9,825 nt of DNA. Source: Burkholderiales bacterium (GTDB lineage: Bacteria > Pseudomonadota > Gammaproteobacteria > Burkholderiales > SG8-39). Of this stretch, positions 1 to 8,891 are shown piece by piece. The position numbers and the translations under genes are program-made. The notes under the pieces are model-generated. The model had not been told where the DNA came from. It worked only from the letters and a program-made list of their open reading frames with translations, and ran no database searches. The stretch spans positions 1 to 9,825 of the forward strand of contig JAENXP010000043.1 in assembly GCA_016649475.1 (NCBI GenBank), read 5' to 3'. Within the stretch, counting starts at the first letter, position 1, and every line of letters starts with the position of its first letter.

Positions 1-242
1 GCGAAGGGCGGCGGCACGTAGATCACCGAGGTGTTCACGCCCTGCTTTTCCTTAGCTTCCTTGACGCTGGCATAGATCGGAATGCCCTCGAAATCCTCGC
101 CCGCCTTTTTCGGATTCACGCCGGCGACGAAGCAGTTCCTGCCGTTGGCGTAATCGCGCGACATACGCGTGTGGAATTGTCCGGTCTTGCCGGTAATTCC
201 CTGGGTGACGACGCGCGTGTTCTTGTTGATCAGAATGGACAT
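1..242 (-). CDS. sucD: Succinyl-CoA synthetase alpha subunit, N-terminal 80 codons (partial)
   Basis: SucD pairs with SucC to interconvert succinyl-CoA and succinate with ATP or GTP formation in the TCA cycle. It carries the CoA-binding Rossmann domain and, beyond this fragment, the phosphorylated histidine. The visible 80 residues begin [19 protein letters not shown], the usual start of the family. The glycine-rich stretch QGITGKTG and later [10 protein letters not shown] and [10 protein letters not shown] match CoA-binding domain landmarks. The ATG at 242 is preceded by an AGGAAA ribosome site about 5 bases upstream. The gene runs off the left edge, so roughly three quarters of it is missing. 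It follows sucC in the same direction after an unusually long 94-base gap containing a strong inverted repeat. The identification is secure; the phosphohistidine region cannot be checked here. Confidence 0.96.
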   Translation of the reverse strand, partial: MSILINKNTRVVTQGITGKTGQFHTRMSRDYANGRNCFVAGVNPKKAGEDFEGIPIYASVKEAKEKQGVNTSVIYVPPPF

Positions 243-301
243 TGATTTTCCTTTCGTTTGTGGATACGGGGTGTACCTCCCCCCGTGCTCCCCTAGCCTG
301 G

Positions 302-329
302 GGCTGTCACCTTACTTACCGTGACAGCC
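302..329 (-). other. Perfect 9-bp inverted repeat between sucC and sucD
   Basis: GGCTGTCAC (302-310) and GTGACAGCC (321-329) are exact reverse complements around a 10-base loop. In the sucCD transcript the hairpin starts 7 bases after the sucC stop and ends about 60 bases before the sucD start. No U-tract follows in the transcript direction, so it does not look like a simple intrinsic terminator. It could be an mRNA-stability hairpin, a partial attenuator or a protein-binding palindrome. Confidence 0.6.
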
Positions 330-336
330 GATATGC

Positions 337-1503
337 TCACTTGCCCGCGACCGCAGCGACGATTTTCTGCGCGGCGTCGGCCATGTTGTCGGCGGAAATG
401 ATCGGCAGGCCGGAATCCTTCAGGATCTGCCTGCCCATCTCGTCGTTGGTGCCCTTCATGCGCACCACCAGGGGCACGGACAGATTCACTTCGCGCGCCG
501 CGGCGACCACGCCTTTGGCGATGGTGTCGCACTGCATGATGCCGCCGAAGATGTTGACCAGTATCCCCTTGACCTTCGGGTTCTTGAGCATGATCTTGAA
601 CGCTTCGGTCACTTTTTCCGCGGTGGCGCCGCCGCCCACGTCGAGGAAGTTGGCCGGCTCGGCCCCGTACAGCTTGATCGTGTCCATGGTCGCCATCGCG
701 AGGCCGGCGCCGTTCACCAGGCAGCCGATGTTGCCGTCGAGCGAGATATACGACAGGTCGAATTTCGATGCCTCGATTTCCGCCGCGTCTTCCTCGTCGA
801 GGTCGCGCAGCGCCACCAGATCCGGGTGGCGGAACAGCGCATTCGAATCGAAATTGATCTTTGCGTCCAGCGCCACCACGCGGCCATCGCCGGTCAGCAC
901 CAGCGGGTTGATCTCGGCCAGGCTGGCATCGGTGTCCCAGAATGCCTTGTACAGCGCCTGCAGCACCGCGCGTGCCTGCGGCACGGATGCGGCCGGAATG
1001 CCGATTTTCGCCGCTACCGCGTCGGCTTCGGCGTCGGCAAGGCCGGTCACCGGGTCGACGAACACTTTGTGGATTTTCTCCGGCGTGCGCGCGGCGACTT
1101 CCTCGATGTCCATGCCGCCCTCGCTCGAAGCCATCAGGCACACCTTCTGCGTGACACGGTCCACCACCATGCCGACGTAGAGTTCCTTCTTGATGTCGGC
1201 GCCTTCTTCGATCAGCAATCGCCGCACTTTCTGCCCTTCGGGACCGGTCTGGTGCGTCTTCAGCTGCATCCCGAGAATCTGTCCGGCGTAGGTTTTCACC
1301 TCGTCCGCGGATTTCGCCAGCTTCACCCCGCCGCCCTTGCCGCGGCCGCCGGCGTGAATCTGCGCCTTGACCACCCCCACCTTGCCCGGGATGGATTGCG
1401 CCGCCTTGACCGCCTCATCGACGGAAAAGCAGGGCACTCCCCGTGGCGTGGGCACGCCGTACTTGCGCAGCACTTCCTTGGCCTGATATTCGTGGATTTT
1501 CAT
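337..1503 (-). CDS. sucC: Succinyl-CoA synthetase (ADP-forming) beta subunit
   Basis: SucC is the nucleotide- and succinate-binding subunit of the cytoplasmic TCA-cycle enzyme that makes succinate and ATP or GTP from succinyl-CoA. The product is 388 residues, the usual length of the family. It has an N-terminal ATP-grasp domain starting [20 protein letters not shown], with glycine-rich [13 protein letters not shown] near residue 52 and AEINPLV near residue 195. The C-terminal ligase domain shows [30 protein letters not shown] and VVRMKGTN in order. The ATG at 1503 is preceded by AGGAAG about 6 bases away. The gene lies downstream of the DUF2889 gene and upstream of sucD on the same strand. 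An FNR-type palindrome about 60 bases upstream of the start suggests oxygen-linked control. No anomaly is visible in the protein. Confidence 0.98.
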   Translation of the reverse strand: MKIHEYQAKEVLRKYGVPTPRGVPCFSVDEAVKAAQSIPGKVGVVKAQIHAGGRGKGGGVKLAKSADEVKTYAGQILGMQLKTHQTGPEGQKVRRLLIEEGADIKKELYVGMVVDRVTQKVCLMASSEGGMDIEEVAARTPEKIHKVFVDPVTGLADAEADAVAAKIGIPAASVPQARAVLQALYKAFWDTDASLAEINPLVLTGDGRVVALDAKINFDSNALFRHPDLVALRDLDEEDAAEIEASKFDLSYISLDGNIGCLVNGAGLAMATMDTIKLYGAEPANFLDVGGGATAEKVTEAFKIMLKNPKVKGILVNIFGGIMQCDTIAKGVVAAAREVNLSVPLVVRMKGTNDEMGRQILKDSGLPIISADNMADAAQKIVAAVAGK

Positions 1504-1532
1504 TTCTGGCTTCCTGTTTGAATCGCAATGGG

Positions 1533-1575
1533 ATGATCAGGGAGAGAGGCGGGCGCGCGCATTGACCCAGGTCAA
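1533..1575 (-). promoter_or_regulatory. Candidate FNR/Anr-regulated promoter of sucC
   Basis: Positions 1562-1575 read TTGACCCAGGTCAA, a dyad that extends one base each side to ATTGACC-CA-GGTCAAT. This closely resembles the FNR/Anr consensus TTGAT-N4-ATCAA. Downstream on the minus strand a GATCAT hexamer (1538 to 1533) matches 4 of 6 bases of a sigma-70 -10 box. If it is the -10, transcription would start near 1526 and the palindrome would be centred near -42, the classic class II activator position. The site overlaps the stop codon of the DUF2889 gene. The function is inferred from motif and spacing only. Confidence 0.5.
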
Positions 1576-2129
1576 TCGGTGCCGGTTTTCGATTCGCGCT
1601 GCCAGCGCGGATAATACAGCCGCACCGCCTCGCCCCCGGTATCGAGCGCGTGACAGCGATCGAGCTGAAACGGCTTCCTGCCGTCGTCGTGGTTGTCGCG
1701 CTGCTCACCAGCGAGTACCTGGATCGCCGCCGAAGGAAACTGGCTGAGCAGTTCGGTCAGGTGCGTGCAGCCGCTGACCAGGCCGAAGCGCTCGTACAGC
1801 GCTTTGCGGAACCCGCGCATCAGGTTCAATCCCGCCAAAGCGGCGTAATCCGGCGCAATCGCCGCGCAATACGGCGGATAGGGCATGGCGTCGGTGCAGG
1901 CCTCTGCGCTGATCACGTTCATGCGCCGGTCTATGGTGAGACGGATCCACATATCGTGCACCGGACTGCCGGCAGGCCGCACGCCGGGGGCGAGCAGGTA
2001 GTCGTCGGGCTTGACGTCGGTGAGATGGGCCTCGATGTCCCACAGGCCGTCCGCGCGCGCATAGCCTTCGAAGCGGACGCTGCGGGTGTGTTTGCGAATG
2101 CGAGGCAGGGTATCGGCGGACAGCGGCAT
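1572..2129 (-). CDS. DUF2889 domain protein of unknown function
   Basis: This is a soluble protein of 185 residues from the ATG at 2129. I recognise the DUF2889 family from the N-terminal block around HTRSVRFEGYARADGLWDIE (residues 14-33), followed by HLTDVKP, and from the C-terminal block with DRCHALDTGGEAVRLYYPRW (residues 157-176). No signal peptide or membrane segment is visible. Cysteines 78, 88, 121 and 159 and histidines 14, 58, 123 and 160 fall within or near the best-defined blocks and could bind a metal, but that is only inference. The frame stays open upstream to a TTG at 2207, but those extra 26 residues do not look like family sequence, so the ATG is preferred despite a weak ribosome site. 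It lies 98 bases after glpR and 68 bases before sucC. No role is established to my knowledge. Confidence 0.82.
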   Translation of the reverse strand: MPLSADTLPRIRKHTRSVRFEGYARADGLWDIEAHLTDVKPDDYLLAPGVRPAGSPVHDMWIRLTIDRRMNVISAEACTDAMPYPPYCAAIAPDYAALAGLNLMRGFRKALYERFGLVSGCTHLTELLSQFPSAAIQVLAGEQRDNHDDGRKPFQLDRCHALDTGGEAVRLYYPRWQRESKTGTD

Positions 2130-2226
2130 TGCAGGTGCGAAGATGTCATCGAAACGAGCCGCGAATACTAACACAAGGACATCCCGGGAGATTCCCCGCG
2201 AGATCAAAGGCGCCCGATGCGCATCC

Positions 2227-2991
2227 TCACAGCGCGACGTTGCAGGCGACCCCGGCTTCGCTGAGCAGCGTTGGGAACGGGCTCGGAGGAGGCGCGTCGG
2301 TAAATAGCTTCCCCACCTGGTTCAGGTGCGCCACCTCCACCATCGCGGGTCGGTTGAACTTGCTATGGTCGGCGGCCAGCCATACCTCGCGCGAGCGCTC
2401 GATAATTGTCTGGGCAACCCGCACCTCGCGATAGTCGAAATCGCGCAGGCTGCCGTCGCCTTCGATGCCCGAGATGCCGATCAATCCGATATCGACTTTG
2501 AACTGGCGGATGAAATCGACAGTAGCTTCGCCTACGATACCGCGATCGCGCGAGCGCACTACGCCCCCCGCTACGATCACCTCGCAATCGGCATTGTCGG
2601 AGAGGATCGCGGCCACGTTCAGATTGTTTGTGATCACGCGCAAGCCCTTGTGCCGCAACAACTCGCGGGCAATGGCTTCCGTGGTGGTGCCGATGTTGAT
2701 GATCAGCGAGCAGCCCTCCGGCACGGCATTGGCGATCGCGCGCGCAATGCGCTGCTTGGCGGCTTCGTTGAGCAACTGGCGCTGCCGGTAAGCGATGTTC
2801 TCGGTGGTGGAACTCGGGACTCGCACCCCGCCGTGAAAACGTGCCAACAGGCCGGCGTCGGATAGCAGCTTCACATCGCGCCGCACTGTTTGCAAGGTCA
2901 CCCCGAAGGAGGCCGCCAGCGTCTCCAAGGACACGGAACCGCGTGCGCGCACCTGTTCCAGCAATTCAAGCTGTCTCGGATTGGGAGTCAC
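2227..2991 (-). CDS. glpR: DeoR-family transcriptional repressor, likely glycerol-3-phosphate regulator GlpR
   Basis: This protein would repress the divergent glp operon and release DNA on binding glycerol-3-phosphate. The 254 residues show an N-terminal DeoR helix-turn-helix (about 6-56, with SLETLAASFGVTLQTVRRDV as the recognition region). A sugar-phosphate sensing domain follows, with INIGTTTEAIARELL (98-112), TNNLNVA (121-127) and GISGIEGDGSLRDFDYREVR (172-191). The last motif and WLAADHSKFNRPAMV are very close to what I recall of E. coli GlpR, which makes glycerol-3-phosphate a better inducer guess than other sugar phosphates. The start is a GTG at 2991 with a GAGG ribosome site 4 bases upstream, so translation may be weak, as is common for repressors. 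It is divergent from glpD across about 205 bases that hold the likely operators. The family is certain; the effector is inferred from sequence and neighbours. Confidence 0.9.
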   Translation of the reverse strand: MTPNPRQLELLEQVRARGSVSLETLAASFGVTLQTVRRDVKLLSDAGLLARFHGGVRVPSSTTENIAYRQRQLLNEAAKQRIARAIANAVPEGCSLIINIGTTTEAIARELLRHKGLRVITNNLNVAAILSDNADCEVIVAGGVVRSRDRGIVGEATVDFIRQFKVDIGLIGISGIEGDGSLRDFDYREVRVAQTIIERSREVWLAADHSKFNRPAMVEVAHLNQVGKLFTDAPPPSPFPTLLSEAGVACNVAL

Positions 2992-3196
2992 TTAGCCTCT
3001 GAATGCATATGCTGAATGCGCTAAGCCTAGTAGATATGCTCAATAAACACAACATAGCGCGCCAAACCGCGCTTGCAATCCGGCCATATGTGATGTAAAA
3101 AGCACAAATAAGAACATATACGAACAATTAAAGCGGCCCGGCAGAGGCCGGCCGAGCGGTCCCCGAATAGTGCCCGCCGGTGAACAAGGAGACTCA
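2992..3196. promoter_or_regulatory. Divergent glpR-glpD control region
   Basis: This AT-richer gap holds several ordered signals. Toward glpD, TTGCAA (3073-3078) and TAAAAA (3096-3101) are 17 bases apart and each match sigma-70 hexamers at 4 of 6 positions. Immediately downstream is an array of three 10-base units (3102-3131). A small stem, CGGCC (3134-3138) with GGCCG (3146-3150), lies in the predicted leader. The glpD ribosome site is AAGGAGA at 3186-3192. Nearer glpR, the near-identical ATATGCTGAAT (3007-3017) and ATATGCTCAAT (3034-3044) lie 27 bases apart, and TGAATGC occurs twice (3000-3006, 3013-3019). I found no convincing promoter for glpR itself. Confidence 0.55.
3102..3131 (+). repeat. 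Three tandem 10-bp units, candidate GlpR operator
   Basis: The units GCACAAATAA (3102-3111), GAACATATAC (3112-3121) and GAACAATTAA (3122-3131) are contiguous and share the pattern G-(A/C)-ACA followed by A/T-rich bases. They repeat once per DNA helical turn. The stretch TACGAACAAT (3119-3128) fits 9 of 10 positions of the E. coli GlpR half-site as I remember it. The array lies at or just after the predicted glpD transcription start, where a bound repressor would block initiation. Confidence 0.45.
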
Positions 3197-4885
3197 ATGA
3201 TCGACCCGCACCCGAGACCAGCGCCCAGCGGGCCTGCCGCTGCTGCGCAGGCCTGTGACGTACTCGTGGTTGGCGGCGGCATCAATGGTGCCGGCATTGC
3301 GCGCGACCTTGCCGGCCGCGGCTGGCGCGTCGTACTGGCCGAACAAGACGATCTCGCTGCCCACACCTCGTCTTCCTCGACCAAGCTGATCCACGGCGGC
3401 TTGCGCTACCTGGAGTACTACGAGTTTTCACTGGTGCGCAAGTCGCTGCGGGAACGCGAAGTGCTGCTCAAGAGCGCGCCGCACATCATGTGGCCGCTGC
3501 GCTTCGTGATGCCGCACGACCCGTCGATGCGGCCGGCCTGGATGATCCGGGTGGGCCTGTTCCTCTACGACCATCTGGCGCGGCGCGAAGTGCTGCCCGG
3601 CTCCACAGGGGTGGATCTGCGCAAACATCCACTGGGGGCGCCGCTGCAACAGCGCCTCACCCGGGGCTTCGTCTATTCCGACGGATGGGTGGACGACGCG
3701 CGTCTCGTCGTACTCAACGCACTGGACGCGCAAATTCACGGCGCACAGATCCTCACGCGCACCCGTTGCACCGCCGCGCAGCGCGGCGCGCAAGGCTGGA
3801 CGGCGACGCTGCGCTCGGCCGGCGGGCAGGAACGCACGCTCAGCGCGCGCGCTCTGGTCAATGCCGCCGGGCCGTGGGCCGAAGCCTTCCTGCGCGGCGA
3901 AGCCCGCGCCGACCATGGTGAAACGCTCGCCACCAGGAGCCTGCGGCTGATCAAAGGCAGCCACATTGTCGTGCCGCGCTGTTTCGAGCACGATCACGCG
4001 TACATTTTTCAGAACGCGGATAAGCGCATCATATTCGCCATTCCCTACGAGGAGCGCTTTACCCTGATCGGCACCACCGATGTGGATCTCCTCGGCGACC
4101 CGCGCGATGCCGGCGTCGGCGACGACGAGGTTGCCTACCTGTGCGACCAGGCGAACCGCTACTTTAAGCGGCCGGTGAAACCGGCCGACGTGGTGTGGAG
4201 CTACGCCGGAGTGCGCCCCCTGCTCGATGACGCATCCGGCGACGCATCGGCAGTTACGCGCGACTATCTGCTGGAAACCAACACCGAAGCCGCACCGCTG
4301 CTGAGCGTGTGGGGCGGCAAGATAACGACTTTCCGCAAACTGTCCGAGGAGGCGGCTGACGAGATCGGCAGCATGCTCGGCGAGACGCGCGCCGCCTGGA
4401 CCGAAGGCGCGAGTCTGCCGGGCGGCGATTTCAGCGCCTGGATCGGTCAACCGTTGCGGCCGGACACCGACTTTGAACGATTTGTCACCGCCGTGCATGC
4501 ACGCTATCCCTGGCTCGACGCGGTGCTGGCGCGGCGCTGGGCGCGCGCCTACGGCAGCCGCATCGAGCAGTTGCTCGGCGGCGCTACGAGCCGTGCCGAC
4601 CTCGGCGACGAAGTGGCGCCCGAGCTGTTTGAAATCGAACTGCGCTACCTGCGGCGCGAAGAATGGGCCTGTTCAGCCGAAGACGTGCTGTGGCGGCGCA
4701 GCAAGCGTGGGCTGCACCTCAGTCCGGCCGAGCGCCAGCGCGTCGCCGACTGGATGAACCAGGCCGGGCTTGATTTGAGCCAGGGTGCCGGGCTCTCCGG
4801 CACATCCCCCGAGTTGGAGGTGGCCCTGGAAGGCTCTTTGGGTCAGTCAGAGCCTGGCGGACAAAATAGAAAGGCCGCACAATGA
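3197..4885 (+). CDS. glpD: Aerobic FAD-dependent glycerol-3-phosphate dehydrogenase
   Basis: GlpD oxidises sn-glycerol-3-phosphate to dihydroxyacetone phosphate at the inner face of the cytoplasmic membrane and passes electrons to ubiquinone. The 562 residues contain the FAD Rossmann motif VVGGGINGAG (24-33), then the diagnostic block SSSSTKLIHGGLRYLEYYEF (58-77), then VNAAGPWAE, and TDVDLLGDP with YAGVRPLLDD in the substrate domain. The C-terminal GlpD domain ends near RVADWM at about residue 520. The ATG at 3197 has a strong AAGGAGA ribosome site 4 bases upstream; an in-frame GTG at 3170 adds nine residues but lacks such a site. The protein is longer than E. coli GlpD (501 residues) because of an Ala/Pro-rich N-terminal leader and a polar tail of about 42 residues. 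It is first in the transport operon and divergent from glpR. Function is highly secure; the tail's role is unknown. Confidence 0.97.
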   Translation: MIDPHPRPAPSGPAAAAQACDVLVVGGGINGAGIARDLAGRGWRVVLAEQDDLAAHTSSSSTKLIHGGLRYLEYYEFSLVRKSLREREVLLKSAPHIMWPLRFVMPHDPSMRPAWMIRVGLFLYDHLARREVLPGSTGVDLRKHPLGAPLQQRLTRGFVYSDGWVDDARLVVLNALDAQIHGAQILTRTRCTAAQRGAQGWTATLRSAGGQERTLSARALVNAAGPWAEAFLRGEARADHGETLATRSLRLIKGSHIVVPRCFEHDHAYIFQNADKRIIFAIPYEERFTLIGTTDVDLLGDPRDAGVGDDEVAYLCDQANRYFKRPVKPADVVWSYAGVRPLLDDASGDASAVTRDYLLETNTEAAPLLSVWGGKITTFRKLSEEAADEIGSMLGETRAAWTEGASLPGGDFSAWIGQPLRPDTDFERFVTAVHARYPWLDAVLARRWARAYGSRIEQLLGGATSRADLGDEVAPELFEIELRYLRREEWACSAEDVLWRRSKRGLHLSPAERQRVADWMNQAGLDLSQGAGLSGTSPELEVALEGSLGQSEPGGQNRKAAQ

Positions 4886-4920
4886 AGTGGCGCAAATGCG
4901 TAAACAGGGGAATATCCTGA
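4882..4920 (+). CDS. 12-codon bridging mini-ORF between glpD and glpS
   Basis: ATG at 4882-4884 overlaps the glpD stop as ATGA. The frame reads MKWRKCVNRGIS and stops at TGA 4918-4920, whose last base is the first base of the glpS ATG (TGATG). The glpS ribosome site AGGGGA (4906-4911) lies inside it. The peptide itself is probably unimportant; its likely role would be to carry ribosomes from glpD to glpS. This is inferred from geometry only and may be chance. Confidence 0.3.
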   Translation: MKWRKCVNRGIS

Positions 4921-6005
4921 TGGAACTGACGCTGGAGGGCATCAGCAAGAAAGTCGGGCCGCAGCCGTGGCTCTACGACATGAGCATCGCGCCGAAGCGC
5001 GATGCGGTGACCGTGTTGCTGGGTGCCACCCAGGCCGGCAAGACCAGCCTGATGCGCATCATGGCGGGGCTGGATGCCCCCAGCAGGGGTCGGGTTCGCG
5101 TCGACGGCGTGGACGTCACCGGCGTACCGGTGCGCGAGCGCAATGTCGCCATGGTGTACCAGCAGTTCATCAACTACCCGTCGATGAGCGTGGCAGACAA
5201 CATCGCCTCGCCGCTGAAGCTGCGCGGCGAGAAGAATATCGCAGAGCGCGTGCGTGCGCTCGCGGCGAAGCTGCACATCGAGATGTTCCTGGACCGCTAC
5301 CCGGCCGAACTCTCCGGCGGCCAGCAGCAACGCGTGGCACTGGCGCGCGCACTGGCCAAGGGCGCACCGTTGATGCTGCTAGACGAACCGCTGGTCAACC
5401 TGGACTACAAACTGCGCGAGGAATTGCGCGAGGAACTGACGCAGCTGTTTGCCGCCGGCGATTCAACGGTGATCTACGCCACTACGGAGCCTGGCGAGGC
5501 CTTGCTGCTGGGCGGCCACACCGCAGTGATGGATGCCGGGGAGCTGTTGCAGTACGGGCCCACAGCCGAGGTGTTTCACGAGCCGCGGTCGCTGCGCGTG
5601 GCGCGCGCCTTCAGCGATCCGCCGATGAACCTGATCGGCGCCGAAGCCGCGTCCGCGGGCGTGCAACTGATATCCGGTCCGGCACTTTCGATCCCGCTGC
5701 CGGCGCCAGGCCCGAAAAGCCTGTCCGCAGCGCTTACCGTCGGCGTGCGCGCGAGCGCGTTGCGCCTGCAGGCGAGCGACGGCGACGTCGCCCTGCCGGG
5801 TACGGTCGAACTCGCCGAAATCTCCGGCTCGGACACCTTTGTACATCTGTCCACAGCAGCCGGCGAAGTGGTGGCACAGCTCACCGGCGTGCATTACTTC
5901 AATCTCGGCGCCCCGCTCACTTTGCACCTCAACCCGGCGCAGGTTTATGTGTTCGACTCAGCGGGTGCGCTGCTTGTGTCGCCCCGACGGCCGGGAGGTC
6001 GCTGA
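4920..6005 (+). CDS. glpS: Glycerol ABC transporter ATPase GlpS (MalK/UgpC-like)
   Basis: This is one of two different ATPase subunits thought to power glycerol import with GlpT. The 361 residues have an ABC domain with a non-standard but valid Walker A, GATQAGKT (35-42), Q-loop glutamine in MVYQQF (Q81), a perfect signature LSGGQ (131-135), Walker B LMLLDEP (151-157) and D-loop NLD (160-162). A TOBE-like regulatory domain follows from about residue 240. The oddity is the H-loop: family members read YVTHD, but here it is YATTE (186-190), so the conserved histidine is threonine 189. The ATG at 4920 has AGGGGA 8 bases upstream; an in-frame ATG at 4896 has no comparable site. It sits between glpD and glpT, with one base separating its stop from the glpT start. 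The glycerol assignment comes from operon context matching Rhizobium glpDSTPQUV; the ATPase family is certain. Confidence 0.9.
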   Translation: MELTLEGISKKVGPQPWLYDMSIAPKRDAVTVLLGATQAGKTSLMRIMAGLDAPSRGRVRVDGVDVTGVPVRERNVAMVYQQFINYPSMSVADNIASPLKLRGEKNIAERVRALAAKLHIEMFLDRYPAELSGGQQQRVALARALAKGAPLMLLDEPLVNLDYKLREELREELTQLFAAGDSTVIYATTEPGEALLLGGHTAVMDAGELLQYGPTAEVFHEPRSLRVARAFSDPPMNLIGAEAASAGVQLISGPALSIPLPAPGPKSLSAALTVGVRASALRLQASDGDVALPGTVELAEISGSDTFVHLSTAAGEVVAQLTGVHYFNLGAPLTLHLNPAQVYVFDSAGALLVSPRRPGGR

Positions 6006-6006
6006 G

Positions 6007-7079
<1,073 letters not shown>

Positions 7080-7083
<4 letters not shown>

Positions 7084-7965
7084 GCACGACAATCAAACCC
7101 GTCAATCAGAAAGCCTGGTGGCTGGTCCTTCCGGTGATCATCTGCGTTGCGTTCTCCGCAGTGCTGCCGCTGATGACGGTGGTGAACTATTCGGTGCAGG
7201 ACATCATCTCGCCCGAGCGCCGCGTCTTCGTCGGCACCGAGTGGTTTGCCTCGGTAATGCGCGACGAAGATCTGCACGCCGCCCTGTGGCGCCAACTTGT
7301 CTTCTCCCTGACGGTACTGGCAACCGAGGTTCCTTTGGGCATCATGCTGGCGCTGTCCATGCCGGCGCGCGGTTGGAAGGCCTCCGCGGTACTTGTCGTG
7401 GTGGCCCTCTCGCTGCTGATCCCGTGGAACGTGGTCGGCACGATCTGGCAGATTTACGGCCGCACCGATATCGGCCTGCTCGGCGCCACGCTGCAGAAGA
7501 TGGGATTCGAATACAGCTATACCGGCAACGCCACGCATGCGTGGATCACGGTACTGGTGATGGACGTGTGGCACTGGACGCCGCTGGTGGCGCTGCTGTG
7601 CTACGCCGGACTGCGCTCGATCCCGGATGCGTATTATCAGGCCGCGCGCATCGACGGCGCATCCAAGTTCGCGGTGTTCCGCTACATCCAGCTACCGAAG
7701 ATGCGCGGCGTCCTGATGATCGCGGTGCTGTTGCGCTTCATGGACAGTTTCATGATCTACACGGAGCCGTTTGTACTCACCGGAGGCGGCCCGGGCAACG
7801 CCACCACTTTCCTCAGCGAATACCTGACGCAAAAAGCAGTCGGCCAGTTCGACGTCGGCCCGGCGGCGGCCTTCTCGCTGATTTACTTCCTGATCATCCT
7901 GCTGCTGTGCTTCATCCTCTACAACTGGATGCAGCGCGTGGGAACCCAGACAAAGGAGAGCGGCC

Positions 7966-7973
<8 letters not shown>
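7080..7973 (+). CDS. glpP: Glycerol ABC transporter permease GlpP (first membrane subunit)
   Basis: GlpP is an inner-membrane subunit forming half of the glycerol translocation pore. The 297 residues are hydrophobic, with about six membrane segments (near 13-33, 72-95, 102-125, 155-178, 211-229 and 264-284). A clear MalF/UgpA-type EAA loop, YYQAARIDGASKFAVFRYIQLP (starting at residue 185), is the docking site for an ATPase. The segment TEPFVLTGGGPGNATT (228-243) after the fifth helix is typical of sugar and polyol permeases of this family. The start is a GTG at 7080 that overlaps the glpT stop as GTGA, with GAGGAG 8 bases upstream. Its end overlaps glpQ by 8 bases. Substrate is inferred from the operon; the permease family is certain. 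Confidence 0.92.
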
Positions 7974-8774
<801 letters not shown>

Positions 8775-8778
<4 letters not shown>

Positions 8779-8891
8779 ACACGCAACCCTGCCCGACCGG
8801 CATCACCATGCGCGCGCGCCCCTCGGTCGCGGGGCCTGCGCACACCGATCGAATTCGCGCGGCGAGTGCGCGCGCTCAAGGAGAACCATGA
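8775..8891 (+). CDS. 38-codon bridging mini-ORF filling the glpQ-glpU gap
   Basis: ATG at 8775-8777 overlaps the glpQ stop (ATGA). The frame encodes 38 residues beginning MNTQPCPTGITMRARPSVAG and ends at TGA 8889-8891, interleaved with the paired glpU start codons (A-TGA-TG). It thus spans the whole 112-base interval, including the glpU ribosome site AAGGAGA (8878-8884), which it reads as Gln-Gly-Glu. The peptide has no recognisable domain, membrane segment or signal peptide. The same stretch can fold: GCCCC (8818-8822) pairs with GGGGC (8831-8835), and the CG-alternating runs at 8811-8818 and 8867-8874 are complementary. It could be a real small protein, a translational coupling device, or chance in high-GC DNA, where long open frames are common. 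Confidence 0.3.

Noticed and set aside
242..1180. 312-residue plus-strand frame opposite sucC
   Set aside because: Ser/Ala/Thr-rich reverse translation of sucC without ribosome site or domain; sucC on the other strand is unambiguous.
2165..2193. Promoter for the DUF2889 gene (TAGTAT at 2170-2165)
   Set aside because: The -10 matches 4 of 6, but the expected -35 position reads AATCTC, so support is too weak; read-through from glpR is equally possible.
2182..2225. Terminator after glpR (palindromes TCCCGGGA at 2182 and GATGCGCATC at 2216)
   Set aside because: Short palindromes without a following U-tract in the glpR transcript direction; not a credible intrinsic terminator.
3089..3106. CRP-like site (TGTGA then GCACA) in the glpD promoter
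   Set aside because: The left half-site is perfect, but the right half is GCACA at 8-base rather than 6-base spacing, so it does not fit the CRP consensus.
3428..4498. 356-residue open frame antisense to glpD
   Set aside because: Shadow of glpD in high-GC DNA: biased composition, no recognisable domain, and the sense strand encodes a clear GlpD.
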